Part shown: one piece after another, positions 1-43,774 of the stretch
How the letters are laid out: each line of letters starts with the position of its first letter
How positions within the stretch are numbered: position 1 is the stretch's first letter
Assembly: GCF_028769735.1 (NCBI RefSeq)
Contig: NC_088178.1
Span: 29,799,357-29,863,356 of the forward strand
DNA: 64,000 nucleotides
Source of the DNA: Zonotrichia leucophrys gambelii
Taxonomy: Eukaryota; Chordata; Aves; Passeriformes; Passerellidae
Reading direction: 5' to 3'
Made by a program: the position numbers and the translations under genes
The notes under the pieces: generated by a model
What the model was told of the DNA's origin: nothing
The model's input: the letters and a program-made list of their open reading frames with translations, nothing else
Database searches by the model: none

Positions 1-20847
<20,847 letters not shown>

Positions 20848-23430
20848 GTGCTGGGAGCTGATTTTATTCCTTGGAGTAAATTCTGGGTGTCTAAAATTTT
20901 CAGGGTTGATGGGTTACCTTCCAAAGTCCAGTTCCATAAACAATCTGAGATTTTGTTTTTGTTTCCTGAGACCTTCTAGTCGGCTCTAAAGATCCGATGA
21001 TTTGGTTTTCTTCAGTGCTGAAAAGCAGCAGGAGAATATTGAATTTCTCAGAGCTGGCAGCCGCAGTTCTGGGATAAAAAGGCTCTTAAATATTTAAGGA
21101 ACAAAGCAGTGAGTTGCTGCAAAAATATTCCCAGCCTAATACATTAAAGAATGTGTTAATACAGCATTTAATGTATAAAACAGCATTTAATCAGTGTACA
21201 AGTGAACAAAGCATTTGGGGCTTTGCAGGAAGTTAAAATAAAACAGGAAAAGCCAAGACAGAGCAGGCACAGAGACTTCCACTCCTGCTGGAGAGAGGAA
21301 AATGTCATCCCATCATTAAGGAACCCTCATGAATCCTGAAAGTTATGAGCACAACTATTTTTATATATAGAAGTTTTAAAAGGTAAATAAATAAACCAGG
21401 TCAGGTTTGTCTATGTAAAATTGTTGACATCAATGATGTCTTTCCATATTCTTTATCTGGGCTAAAGAAATACATTCTGTATTTTTCCAGATTTCTTTGT
21501 AGCCTTTGAAAGATTTTTACAGTACTTATGTCTTGATTGAACTGTCCTTTCTTAAAACAAAAGCTTGTATAATTTTCTTACCTTGTACAGTTGGTAAACT
21601 TTTATGAGAGAGTTGATACCCTGAGTCTAATGTCAGCTTCCTTTTATTTTGCTGAAGTCTTTTCTAAAAAAAAAAACTAACAAAAAAAATACCCAAACCA
21701 AACCAAACCAAACCAATGGAGTTAAAAATTAATCACCAACGTGTTAATTTTCTTCCCAGAAACTGGTAAATAATTAACATAAGAATGGTTAGGAGGCATT
21801 TGATTTTGGAAGCGTGTTTTATTTTCTTGTTTTATGGCAAATAACGATGTCTCAGTTTTGGTTAAGCATGCTGCTTGCATTGCACACATTTCCTTGCTTT
21901 CTTTCTCCCTTTGTTTGGAACTCAGAAATCTCGCAGCAGCCAAATTCTGGAGTTGTTGAACCTTGTGCAGGTCCAGCTGCTGCACCGTGCCCTGGTTTGT
22001 GCCCTGGTTTGTGCCCTGGTTTGTGCCCTGGGATCCAGGGAGCACAGAGGGGCTGAGGGGGGCTGGAAATGCAGCTGGGGCTGGCTGGAATTGCTGACAG
22101 CACACCAGGCTGCACTGGGAGCCCTTGTCCAGCCTAGGAAATGCTGGAATTCTGTGCTGGAACGCTCACCTGGAGAGGGGAGAGCAGCAATTCACACTGA
22201 GCTTGGTGTGAGAACCAAAAATTCCTCATCAATCAATGGCAGTGGGGTGATGGCACCCACCAGCAGCACCACTGAAGGTGTGGGTGTAGGATTTACATCC
22301 AGCAATCAGGAACGTTTGAAATCCCAATTCCCTTTGGTTTTGTTTGGTTGTTTTCTTCAGCCCAGCTCCACTTCTGCTCTGTTCAAATCCGGGCTAATTG
22401 TTCAATTAATTGTACCATTGCTGACCCCGTGTCCTCCTCCTCCTCCTCACAGGTGTGCTGTTCATCCTTCACTGGTTATTTTCTCTGCAGGGTTATGCTC
22501 TTTATGGTTGAACTGCATGGTGTGAAATGGGTGTTTCGAGCCAAACGCCAGTGCTGAGGGCTGGGGCTGATTCGGTTTCTTCTCCACTGACCTTCCCTTG
22601 GACTTTGTGATCAGGAGCGAGCCAAGCCCCGGGATGAGGATGCAGAACCCTGGGGAAGGATCAGCTCTGCCTGCCAGCCCTGCTCCTGGAGGGCCTCTGG
22701 GTGAGGCTCATTAATGGAGGCCTGTGTTAATTAAGGAACGCAGTGATTAATGCCTGAGGCAGAGGGTGCTGTTAACTCTCCCCTCTGGTCGTGAGCAGCA
22801 CCTCAAGGACGGTTCCACACAAGCAGAATCCTATTTGCAGTTTCATTTTGATGCTCTTTGTTCTCGGTTGCAAGTTGGAAACACTTCCCAAAACTCCATA
22901 GGAAAGTTTCCAAGTGAATTGTCTCAGGCTCGTGTGTGAAATCCAGCACTGTGTATATTTTCAGGAATGTTGCTTTGTTTTTTTTATCTTTCCTTATTTT
23001 TATTTTTTTTTTGGTGATACTTAGAAGAGACCTGACATTCCATAATCCACTATGTAATGCTCAGCTAGACTTTAAGAATATTTAATTCTAATTTACCTTT
23101 TGTTTATGCTGGTGTTTTATACAATATTTGTTCATGTTTCAAACTGCAGCCACTGTAACTCGATAAGTCATTGCACTACTAAAGCTATTGAAAATCCTGG
23201 AAATCTGCTAACTTTGCTTTCATTTTCCAAACCTTCTGTACAGTTGGGAATCCAGTCCAACAGGAAATCCTTGGGCTTCCCAGAGGGTTCAATGTGCTAT
23301 AAATTCCCCACACACACACAAACCCCACAGATTGTTGGATACATTTTTTCCACACAGTATTTGCACTGTCGGTAATTCCCTCCTCTTCCTCCCCTTCCCC
23401 CTCTGCAATTCTGGAAAAGCTTATTAAAAT
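20848..23430 (+). other. MIER1: MIER1 3' UTR (extent uncertain)
   Basis: No coding sequence is seen. The first canonical AATAAA motifs are at 21237-21242 and 21386-21395; a later ATTAAA is at 23423-23428. The sequence is AT-rich and unique apart from a 12-bp repeat near 22.0 kb. The longer end would leave under 300 bases before the inferred end of the convergent SLC35D1 transcript. Extent is inferred. Confidence 0.55.
21985..22035 (+). repeat. 12-bp repeat in MIER1 3' UTR
   Basis: GCCCTGGTTTGT repeated about four times. Confidence 0.85.
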
Positions 23431-23699
23431 ATTTTTAAACTTACTGTCTGCATCCAAAATTCCTGATTTCCTTGCTCCAGAGGGGTGGAATATTCCCTCT
23501 GAGAGGCTGGGAGAGCAGTGACTCTGCTACTGAAACCCATGGAAACAAAACCCATTTTTCTGCATCACCTTCCAGCTGTTCCCTTCATTCCCAGTAATGT
23601 TTCCAAATCCCTTCCCAAGGAATATTCAAAGCTGGAAACCCAGAATTCCCATCCCCTCCACGAGGGAAGAGAGGCTGAGGCAGCAGCAGCTTTGGTTCA

Positions 23700-26297
23700 T
23701 TGGTTTATTGGAAGCAAATACAAAAATACAGAGGCACATAAATCCTTTCTGCTCTCATTCCTCACATCCACAGCCTGCCATACATTCAGGTTTTCATCAC
23801 TAAAATGCTCATTTTGTAAATAGATTCTCTATAGAAAACATTTGTTTTTTAGTCAATTAATAGCATAGAAAATACTGTTAGAGGAATTCTTGGCTTTCCC
23901 AGGGTTTAGGATCCAGCAGGATCCCAGCATGGACAAAAAAAAAAAAAAAAGCTTTAAAAATCCTTCTCTGTTAGGACTGCAAATCTAACCAGTAGATTAA
24001 AAAACAAACAGAAAATCATAAAAACCCCTCTGGCAGAATCACCCTGCTGGCTGTGACCTCAGCACGGTGCAGTTGGAGCACACGGGGGAGAAAAAAGAGA
24101 TAATTGGGATTTGGGAATTGGGAATGCTGCAGCAAGGGCAGGAGCACCTGGGCACTGGGAACCAGGACAGAACCAGAACCAGAACTGGGAGCAGCAGCCC
24201 CATCTGGCTGGGACTGGGGGGTTTCTGCACACCAGGAAGGGTTTGTGACCTTCCCTCCCCTGGACAAAGCCAAGGTTTTACCGGAATTTTGGGAGACAAA
24301 ATAATCAGGGATTTCTTTTTGACTGTGCTCACAGGGGGAATGTGCAGAGGGGCAGCTCCAGGACACCCAACTGCCTGCAGTGACCACAAAATCCCACAAA
24401 AAGGGGGAATTGTGGCTCTGGAATTGCCCCAGCAGTGGGATGTTGGAGCAGGCAGCAGCTGACTCGCTCCACACCAGGCTGGAGCTGCACCCTCACAGAA
24501 AATCTCCTTCCCATCCAAAAACTTCCAGAAAATTCCAACAAATTCAGCTTTGCCCAACAGCAGTTCAGCTTAAGCAAGTATCTCCTAAAAAACCCCACTG
24601 TCAGTGTCTAGAGAAGCTGTTAGGGTACAAAAATTCCTAAATACATTATTTCAATAAAAGTTTTTTAACCAAGCTTAAAAACAATTCTTTTAAAACCAAA
24701 AGACAACCTGGAAAAAGGTGCTGGGTAAGACAACCTTTAAAACTCATGAACACTGCCCAATGTTCTACAGTTCCATTCTTTTAGTGGGTCACAAACTCAG
24801 AGTGATTCATTCCATAGAAAACAAGAATTATGGGGCGCCCTGTACTTGCCAAAAAAAGAAGATTTAAGTCCTTGTGCCTCTTCCAGGGCTGGGAGCTGCA
24901 GCCCCTGCAATTCCCTGATGTGCTGTGCCAGCTGTGCCACCCTGGCTCTCCTGGGATGCTCCCCAGCTTTCCCAAAGCCACGCTGGATCCAGGGGAGGCT
25001 GCAGGAAAACCTGGAATGCCACCAGCCCCGGAGACACTGAGGGGGATGCAGGGCTCTGACAGAGCCAGGAGGGCAAACCCAGCTTGGAAAGTGGGTTAAT
25101 GGGCCAAACAAACAGAAAACCAACCGAAAACAGCTTAAATTCAGTCCAGAGAGCAGTGAACATTCACCCAGGAGCAGCTCCCAGGGCATTGCCCTGTGCC
25201 AGAGGGAGCAGGATGGGCACAGAGCCAGCCCCAGCTCCCAGCCCGCCGGGATCAGCGGATCCAGACCCCAGGGAGCAGATCCAGCATCCCAGGGAGCAGA
25301 TCCAGCATCCCAGGGAGCAGATCCACAATCCCAGGGAGCAGATCCAGCATCCCAAGGAGCAGATCCAGACCCCAGGGAGCAGATCCACAATCCCAGGGAG
25401 CAGATCCAGACCCCAGGGAGCAGATCCACAATCCCAGGGAGCAGATCCACAATCCCAGGGAGCAGATCCAGACCCCAGGGAGCAGATCCAGCATCCCAAG
25501 GAGCAGATCCAGACCCCAGGGAGCAGATCCAGACCCCAGGGAGCAGATCCAGACCCCAGGGAGCAGATCCAGCATCCCAGGGAGCAGATCCACAATCCCA
25601 GGGAGCAGATCCAGCATCCCAGGGAGCAGATCCAGACCCCAGGGAGCAGATCCAGCATCCAGGGAGCAGATCCAGCATCCCAGAGAGCAGATCCAGATCC
25701 CAGGGAGCAGATCCAGCATCCCAGGGAGCAGATCCAGCATCCCAGGGAGCAGATCCACAATCCCAGGGAGCAGATCCAGATCCCAGGGAGCAGATCCACG
25801 ATCCCAGGGAACAAATCCAGGACCCCAGGGAGCAGATTCAGATCCCAGGGAGCAGATCCAGCATCCCAGGGAGCAGATCCAGACCCCAGGGAGCAGATCC
25901 AGCATCCCAGGGAACAAATCCAGCATCCCAGGGAGCAGATCCAGCATCCCAGGGAGCAGATCCAGCATCCCAGGGAGCAGATCCAGCATCCCAGGGAGCA
26001 AATCCACAATCCCAGAGAGCAGATCCAGCCAGGGACACCCTGGCACACCCCGGGGCAGAGCTGCCAGCCCTGCCCTGCCCGTGCCCATCTCCACTGCCAA
26101 CCCCGCCTCGATTAGAAACCCGTTAATTCCTCCCGTTAATTCCTCCCGTTAATCAGGCTCAATTAGGCTCCTCGCTGCCGCGCAGGCCGGGCGGGCGGCG
26201 CCGAGGATCGGTGAAGGAAGGCAGCAATCTCAGCCGTGCTAATCAACAGCACCCCGGGCTCCCTGCCCGCATCAGGCCGGCAGGGGCAGCGCTGCGC
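23700..26297 (-). other. SLC35D1: SLC35D1 3' UTR (inferred)
   Basis: The first AATAAA I see on the minus strand after the stop is at 23709-23704, suggesting a 3' UTR of about 2.6 kb. It contains a 20-21 bp minisatellite (25255-26030). The rest shows no gene. Confidence 0.5.
25255..26030 (+). repeat. 20-21 bp minisatellite in SLC35D1 3' UTR
   Basis: About 37 units of GAGCAGATCCAGCATCCCAG and variants (GAGCAGATCCAGACCCCAG, GAGCAGATCCACAATCCCAG). Long frames on both strands are artefacts. Confidence 0.96.
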
Positions 26298-37318
<11,021 letters not shown>

Positions 37319-37369
37319 GGCTGGGGCGGGGCGAGAGCGGCGGCAGCGCGCAGGCGCGGGGAGGGACAG

Positions 37370-37445
37370 GGGGGAACGGGAGGGAACGGGGCGGGGCCAG
37401 GAGGGAACGGGGCGGGGCCAGGAGGGAACGGGGCGGGGCCTGGGA
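37370..37445 (-). promoter_or_regulatory. SLC35D1: SLC35D1 GC-box promoter, 21-bp unit in triplicate
   Basis: Three consecutive copies of a roughly 21-bp unit each carry a GGGGCGGGGCC GC-box (Sp1/KLF type), about 70-125 bases upstream of the SLC35D1 start codon in CpG-rich sequence. No TATA box is apparent. Promoter role is inferred from position. Confidence 0.55.
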
Positions 37446-37454
37446 CACCGGGCA

Positions 37455-38110
37455 CGGAGGGGGACATGGCACAAGGGGGGGACGGGGGCGGGGATAGGGA
37501 TGGGGAGATGGCATGGGGCGGGAGGCAGGGATGGGGAGATGGAGACGGAGGTGGGAGCAGGGATGGGGACATGGTACAGGGGACAGGGATGGAGAGAGGG
37601 ATGGGGAGATGGGGACAGGGATAGGGAGATGGCACAGGGAATGGGACAGGGATGGGGACATGGCACAGGGGACAGGGATGGAGAGAGGGATGGGGAGATG
37701 GGACAGGGATAGGGAGATGGCACAAGGAATGGGACAGGGATGGGGACAGGGATGGAGACAGGGATAGGGACAGGGATAGGGACATGGCACAGGGAATGGG
37801 ACAGGGATGGGGACATGGTACAGGGGACAGGGATGGAGAGAGGGATGGGGAGATGGGGACAGGGATAGGGAGATGGCACAGGGAATGGGACAGGGATGGG
37901 GACGTGGCACAGGGGTGCGTGGGACGGGGGGACATCACACAGGGTTTGGAGGAGAGTGATGGGGGACATCGCACAGGGGGCTGGGATGAAGGGACACCAC
38001 ACAGAGGGTTGGGATGGGGACAGTGATGGGGTGGGATGGTGGCACAGGGGCTGGGATGGGGACATTGATAGGGGGAGGATGTGATGGGGGCTGGGATAGA
38101 ACAGGGGGTT
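37455..38110 (+). repeat. GGGACAGGGATGGGGA minisatellite upstream of SLC35D1
   Basis: Units of GGGACAGGGATGGGGACATG with longer blocks around GACATGGCACAGGG. It begins beyond the GC-boxes, just upstream of the gene. Confidence 0.93.
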
Positions 38111-38689
38111 GGGACAGAGGGATTCTGCCAGGGAAAGGCATGGGGGAGGAAGTGCCTGGGGACACTCCCGGGAGGGGTGGGCAGGGCTCAGGACGGGTTT
38201 GGGGGCATTGATGGGGTGGGACGGGGCTGGTGTGGGGGCTCAGCAAGGGGGGCATCGCTCGGGGGTTTAAGATGGGCAGCACTGATGAGGGGAACCCCCG
38301 GGTCTGGCACAGGGGGCATGAGCAGGGCAAGGGGAGTGGGTGAGCTCACACATGGGGTGGCACTGCAGGGACAAGGGGACACCAAATGCGTGTCCCCCGT
38401 GCGGGCAGAGCACAGGGCCCCTCCGCCCTCCCCGGGGCACAGCCGGGGGTCACAGCCGACCTGGCACCGCTGTCCCTGGCACGGCGGCCCCGGGCCCTGC
38501 GCCCTGCCGGCTGCTGCCCTCGGCTCACCCCGCACGCAGCATTTTGGCACCGGCCCTTCCCTTGCAGAGATTAAATCTCCCCCTCCGGGCTATGCTCTGC
38601 CAAGTGGAAAAATCCCAAAACAAGGCGGCTCGGAGCACAAAACCGCCCCCGCCCTGCGGGACACAGCGAGCAGATTGAGGGCTGGGGGA

Positions 38690-39510
38690 CAGGGGTGACA
38701 CGCACACCTCGGTGTCTGTCGGGGGACAGGGGTGACACGCACACCTTGGTGTCTGTCGGGGGACAGGGGTGACACACACACCTCGGTGTCTGTTGGGGGA
38801 TAGGGGTGACACACACACCTCGGTGTCGGGGGATGGGGGTGACACGCACACCTCGGTGTCTGTCAGGGGACAGGGGTGACACGCACACCTCGGTGTGGGG
38901 GGACAAGGGTGACACGCACACCTCGGTGTCTGTAGGGGGACAGGAGTGACACACACACCTCGGTGTCCGTCAGGGGGACAGGGGTGACACGCACACCTCG
39001 GTGTGGGGGGACAAGGGTGACACGCATACCTCGGTGTCTGTCGGGGGACAGGGGTGACACACACACCTCGGTGTCGGGGACACAGGGGTGACACGCACAC
39101 CTCGGTGTGGGGGGACAGGGGTGACACACACACCTCGGTGTGGGGGGACAGGACAGGGGTGACACGCACACCTCGGTGTCTTTGGGGGGACAGGGGTGAC
39201 ACGCACACCTCGGTGTCTGTCGGGGGGACAGGGGTGACACACACACCTCGGTGTCGGGGTGACACGCACACCTCGGTGTCTGTCGGGGACACAGGGGTGA
39301 CACGCACACCTCGGTGTCAGGGGACAGGACACGGGTGACACGCACACCTCGGTGTCGGGGACACAGGGGTGACACGCACACCTTGGTGTGGGGGGACAGG
39401 ACAGGGGTGACACGCACACCTCGGTGTCTGTCGGGGGACAGGGGTGACACGCACACCTCGGTGTCTGTTGGGGGATAGGGGTGACACGCACACCTCGGTG
39501 TCACCGCGGG
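38690..39510 (+). repeat. 37-bp minisatellite with an internal palindrome
   Basis: About 22 units of GGGGGACAGGGGTGACACGC plus ACACCTCGGTGT and TCTGTC. ACACC-TC-GGTGT can fold on itself. Confidence 0.95.
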
Positions 39511-39689
39511 AACCCTTCCTGTCTGCCCGGTCCCTCCTGGCACAGCTCCGTCCCCACGGTGTCCCGGAGCCCCCGAGGGGACAGGACACGGGTGGGGGGA
39601 CAGAGCTGCAGCCTCGGGGGAGCTGCTCCGGGGGTGTGGGGGGAATGGGAATGAGGGATCAACTCAGCCTGGAAACGGCAGCAATTCCA

Positions 39690-39800
39690 TCAAACCTTGG
39701 ATCGTTTAGGTTGGAAAAGCCCTCGAAGCCCATCCAGCCCAACCGTTCCAGCACTGCCAAGGCCACCCCTATCCCCTGTGGCTTTTAAACCCCGGCAGGG
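39690..39800 (-). mobile_element. CR1 LINE 3' fragment
   Basis: ATCGTTTAGGTTGGAAAAGC, CCATCCAGCCCAACCGTTCC and CACTGCCAAGGCCACC, a clear reverse-complement CR1 3' end. Confidence 0.8.
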
Positions 39801-42800
39801 CTGGTTTGGGGATCGCTCCCCAAGTGAGGAGGGAAGGCAGCAGCGGGACATTCCCTGCCCGTGGCCAGGGCAGTGTTTACAGCCCCTTTTGGGAAGAGTT
39901 ATTCCCCATTTTCCCGCTGCCAGGGCCTGCCTGGGCACAGCCAGGGCCTGCAGGCTCGGCAGGGTGTGGGGCTCCGTGGCCCCGGGTCAGGAGCTTCGCT
40001 TGCCCCGGCACGCTGGGCTGGGCCTGGCAGGGACAATCCAACCCTGCCCGAACTTTGCTTTTCCCGGCCCGTTCACCTCTGTGCTGCTGCAAGGAGCAGG
40101 GGCTGTTCCCTGGCAGGGTTACAGGAAGGACAAACCGGCTTTAAAGTCCGGGAGCAACCTCTCCGTATCTCGGGTGCCCTTTTACCCCAGCCAAAAATCA
40201 CAGCTCTGACATTGGCATCACCTTCCTTGTTCCTGCAGCGAGCCCGGGGCTTAGGAAGGGAACAGCGGCTGCTCCGGCGTGGGGAGGAACCGAATCCTGC
40301 CCGGAGCGCGGTGCCAGCGGGGCTGAGGCCAGCAGAGCTCATTCCTGTCCCGCTGGCGTGTCCCTGTCCCACCGCGGGGACAGGAAAGCCCTGAGGGGAC
40401 AGGAAAGCCCCGAGGGGACAGGAAAGCTCTGAAGGGACAGGGGAGCCCCGGAGGGACAGTGTGCTCAGCCCGGCTCAGGTGCCACCGCCGCAGATTTAGG
40501 ATCAAATATCCGAGTGTCCCTCTCAGCTGCCAGCAGGGCGAGAAGGGTTCGAGCCTGTTCCTATGTCCCATCTGTGTCCCCCGTGTCCCCCGGCAGCAGA
40601 GCCGGCTCCGTCCCGACCTTTCCCTTCATCCCCGAGCGCTCCCACCAAGGATAACAAATCAAATGTTCCATCGATCCATTAATGATGTTTTCATCTCCCT
40701 GCCTGGCCCTGGGCACGGCAGGATCCAGGGGCAGCCGCAGCCGCTCTGGGCCTCCCCAGCCTCACAGGGAGGAGTTCCTGCCCCAACCCAGCCTGACCCT
40801 GCCGCAGTTTCCATCGGGCTCTGGGGAACACCCCAGCAGAGCACAGAGAGCCCCGGACGCGAGGGGATGGAAAGTCGGGGCAGGCTCAGGAGGGGAGGCG
40901 GCAGCAGCAGCTGAGATTCCCGAGCAGGGGAAGGAGGAATGTGCGGGAAGAGCCGGGTGTGAGCCCGGCCCCGCTGTCCCGGGGGCTCTGAGCTGCAGCC
41001 CCGGCGCTCGGGAGGGGATAAGGACTCGTCAGGCAGAGGGAGATGGGGCTGGGAAATGCGGGAACTGCAGCTCTCACCTGTGCTGGGAGAGCTCCACATT
41101 CCCCTGCACTGTGCAGCTCCAGATGTGCTGCCCTGGCTCCAGATGTGCCGCCCTGGCCCCAGATGTGCACTATTTGTGTGCCCCAGGCATTGAGCACTCC
41201 CAGGACATCCCAAAACTGAAATTCCCGCTAAAACTGAATAACTGAACCCCCCCAGTGCTGCTCGGGGTGTGTGTAACCACCCAAACCCAGCCGTTCCTGC
41301 TGCCACACAGGCACATGGCACACATTATATACATTATATACATTAAACACATTATATACATTACATAACGGCACCACCCAGCAGGCTCCCGCTCTCCCTT
41401 TCACAAAAATCCCCGTGGATCAGGCAAAGCCCGGAGCACCGGGGTTTGCTGGCAGGGGAGGCTCTGCCTTCCCCGGGGGTGAATTCTGCTCCCCGACGTT
41501 TCCTCCCCGAGGCGGAGGCGGGAGCAGTGCGGGGTTTCCTGTGGTTGCCGTGTCTAATGAGGTTAACACTGTTTTTGAGGTTTAACTCTTGAGGAGGCGA
41601 GGGAAGGAAGCGCCGGGCTGGGCTGTGGGAGCGGCGGAGGGAGCCGGGGGTGCAGAGCCCCGGAGCATCCCCGGAGCATCCCCGCGCTGGGAATGCTGCC
41701 TGTGACAGCTGGGGACAGCACGAGCACCGAGGGGTGGCACAGGGTGCCACCGAGGGGTGACACTCGGTGCTGGCGACAACACCCCCGTTCCTTAAGGAGT
41801 TTCCATCGGCAGGAGAAGCTCTTTTCCTGAGAGCACCCAGGACTCTGCTGTGCTTCCAAGGAGACAAAACAACCCTGGGGATGGGCTCGGCTCCACCAGG
41901 CTGAGCCCAAACGCCGCCGGGACGCCGAGGAGCCCCTTCCCTTCCCTTCCCCTCGAGGGGACGCTGGGTTTCCCCAAGGGCTGATTCACACCGGGAGGGA
42001 ACTCTGCTGCTCTGTGCCCTCTCCCGGTGGTGCCACACGTCCTGAGCGCTGCCAAGGTAAGCATTCCCTGCTCTGCCCAGCTCCCAGCCCCTGATTTCAC
42101 CCAGAATGTCCCCGCTATGCTCCTCACCCGCTGCTCCTGCGTTTGTCCCTCCTGGCACAGCCCGGGGAAGGTTCCGCGGGGTTTGGGTTGGCACCGCGGA
42201 GCAGCCTCTCCCTTCCTGCTGAATTCCCATTTCCTCAGCCCTAATGCACCAGGAGAGCAGCTCAAAGCCCAGCATCTCCCAATGGCCTCGTTCCTTTGGC
42301 TCTGGAGTCTGCAAACGCCTCTAAACTGGAATAAAAACACAAAGGTGATTCCAGAGGAGGCAGAGCTGGGCACATTCACAGCTCCCAGCTCTTCTCACAG
42401 GACCCCAATACATTTTTTCACTTGTCCTGGTTTGCAGCAGGCTCGTGGGCACTTGGGAAGTGACAGCTTCTCTTTGTAGGTCAGGTAATAGGGAGGCATT
42501 TGAGGTTTGAGTCACCCACGGTGAACGCTTGATCAGCCCCAAAACCAAACCAGGTCACCTCACCCCGCACGAGGAGCACCAGAGCACTCGCTGCTGCTGC
42601 TGCTGGCCTGCTTTGGGCTGAAAAACAGCGTTTTGAGGCTTTTACTGAGGACTCTGGCCTCCCTCCAGGGAAACTCGCCATTGCTGACAGCAGGTATTGC
42701 ACGGGGAAGGGAGATGAGGGAGCGTGGGCTCGGCTGGGTGCTCAGGCCAGGCAGGAGAATGGGGTGGCAGGGCTGGTTTGGGGTCTGCTCTGTGACCCCA

Positions 42801-43154
42801 GAGGGGCCTGGGGGTGCTGGAGCCACCCCAGCTCCAGGGGGATGGAAAGGAGCAATTCCCCCGGGAGCTGCATCCCCCTGCTCCTCGCCAGTCTGTGCCG
42901 TGGGTGCTGCAGAGCCCTTCCAGCCCCAAACCCAGCCCCACGAGGCTGGGATTGCTTTCCTGGCTTGTGGGAATTCTGCCAAAGAGGCTGTGGAGAGAGG
43001 CAAAGGGAGCAGGGGAAAATCTGAGCAGCAGTGGGATGCAGGCACAAGGGTGGGAAGCATGGCCCGGGATTTTGGGGCTGTCTCTGGGGGTTCAGTGCTG
43101 GGAAGAGCCTGGCTCAGCCTGGGCAGGACCTGTGGGGAAGGTGTTATGGAAACA

Positions 43155-43176
43155 GGGAGTTTCCATCCTATAAAAG
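43155..43176 (+). promoter_or_regulatory. Candidate IL23R core promoter: kappaB-like site and TATA box
   Basis: GGGAGTTTCC (fits GGGRNNYYCC) at 43155-43164 lies four bases before TATAAAAG at 43169-43176, about 540 bases before the IL23R start codon. Chance occurrence is possible; no transcript data. Confidence 0.25.
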
Positions 43177-43716
43177 TGTGTCTGAGCAGCCCCAGGGATG
43201 GACACTGCAGGACCAAAGCCCTCAGGGCAGCAGCCCCACTCTGACATTTATAGAGCCTTTTTTATGTTAAATTGGAATTTCCTGATTTCCTGACCCCGTT
43301 GCCTCCTGTCCTGTCCCTGGGAGGAGTTTGCCTTGTTCCCCTTTACTCCTCATCAAACATCCATCCCCAAGGATCCCCTTTGAGCCCCTCCTCTCCGGGC
43401 TGAGCAGCTCCCCCAACCCTTCCACACCTTCGGGGGGCTCATTCCAGAGCTCCCCCAGCCCTTCCACACTTCCCAGGCGCTCCCGACCCTCGGGGGGCTC
43501 ATTCCAGCGCATCCCCATCTCCGCTCTGTCCCTGGGACCCCGGCCCCGCAGGCAGCACCCGGGGGGCTCTGGGCAAAGGGGCAGCACCCCCTGAGACCCC
43601 CGGTCCCACCTTCTCCAGCGCAGGGCAGCTCATCTCTCCCTGCCCCGATCCCACATCCTCCCTGCAGGAATTTCTCCATGATTTTTCGCCCCCCAGGCGA
43701 TGCCGCAGCCCAGCCC

Positions 43717-43774
43717 ATGGCGGGGCCCGGCCAGGCTTTGGTGCTGCCCGTCCTGCTCTGCTGCCTGTGCCCGG
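43717..43774 (+). CDS. IL23R: IL23R exon 1, signal peptide
   Basis: ATGGCGGGGCCCGG starts MAGPGQALVLPVLLCCLCP, a good signal peptide; donor CCCGG/GTGAGT. An ATG at 43700 lies in another frame and does not splice to exon 2 in frame. This start is chosen because it gives a signal peptide and correct phase. Confidence 0.85.

Larger units (their letters stand above)
38110..43154. other. Intergenic region between SLC35D1 and IL23R
   Basis: No exon recognised. It holds the 37-bp array, CR1 pieces (39690-39800 and a weak one at 40715-40800), a 19-bp repeat (GGGGACAGGAAAGC, about 40376-40455) and an ACATTATAT repeat (about 41320-41370). C1orf141, found here in human, was not seen. Confidence 0.6.

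Noticed and set aside
25084..26152. Long frames of REQIQHP / LLPGMLD repeats
   Set aside because: Minisatellite in the SLC35D1 3' UTR, open on both strands.
38690..39510. CRISPR-like array
   Set aside because: Repeats have no unique spacers, and the host is a vertebrate; these are minisatellites.
38110..43154. C1orf141 homologue
   Set aside because: No open reading frame or splice chain that I can relate to it; the spacer is repeats and unique non-coding sequence.
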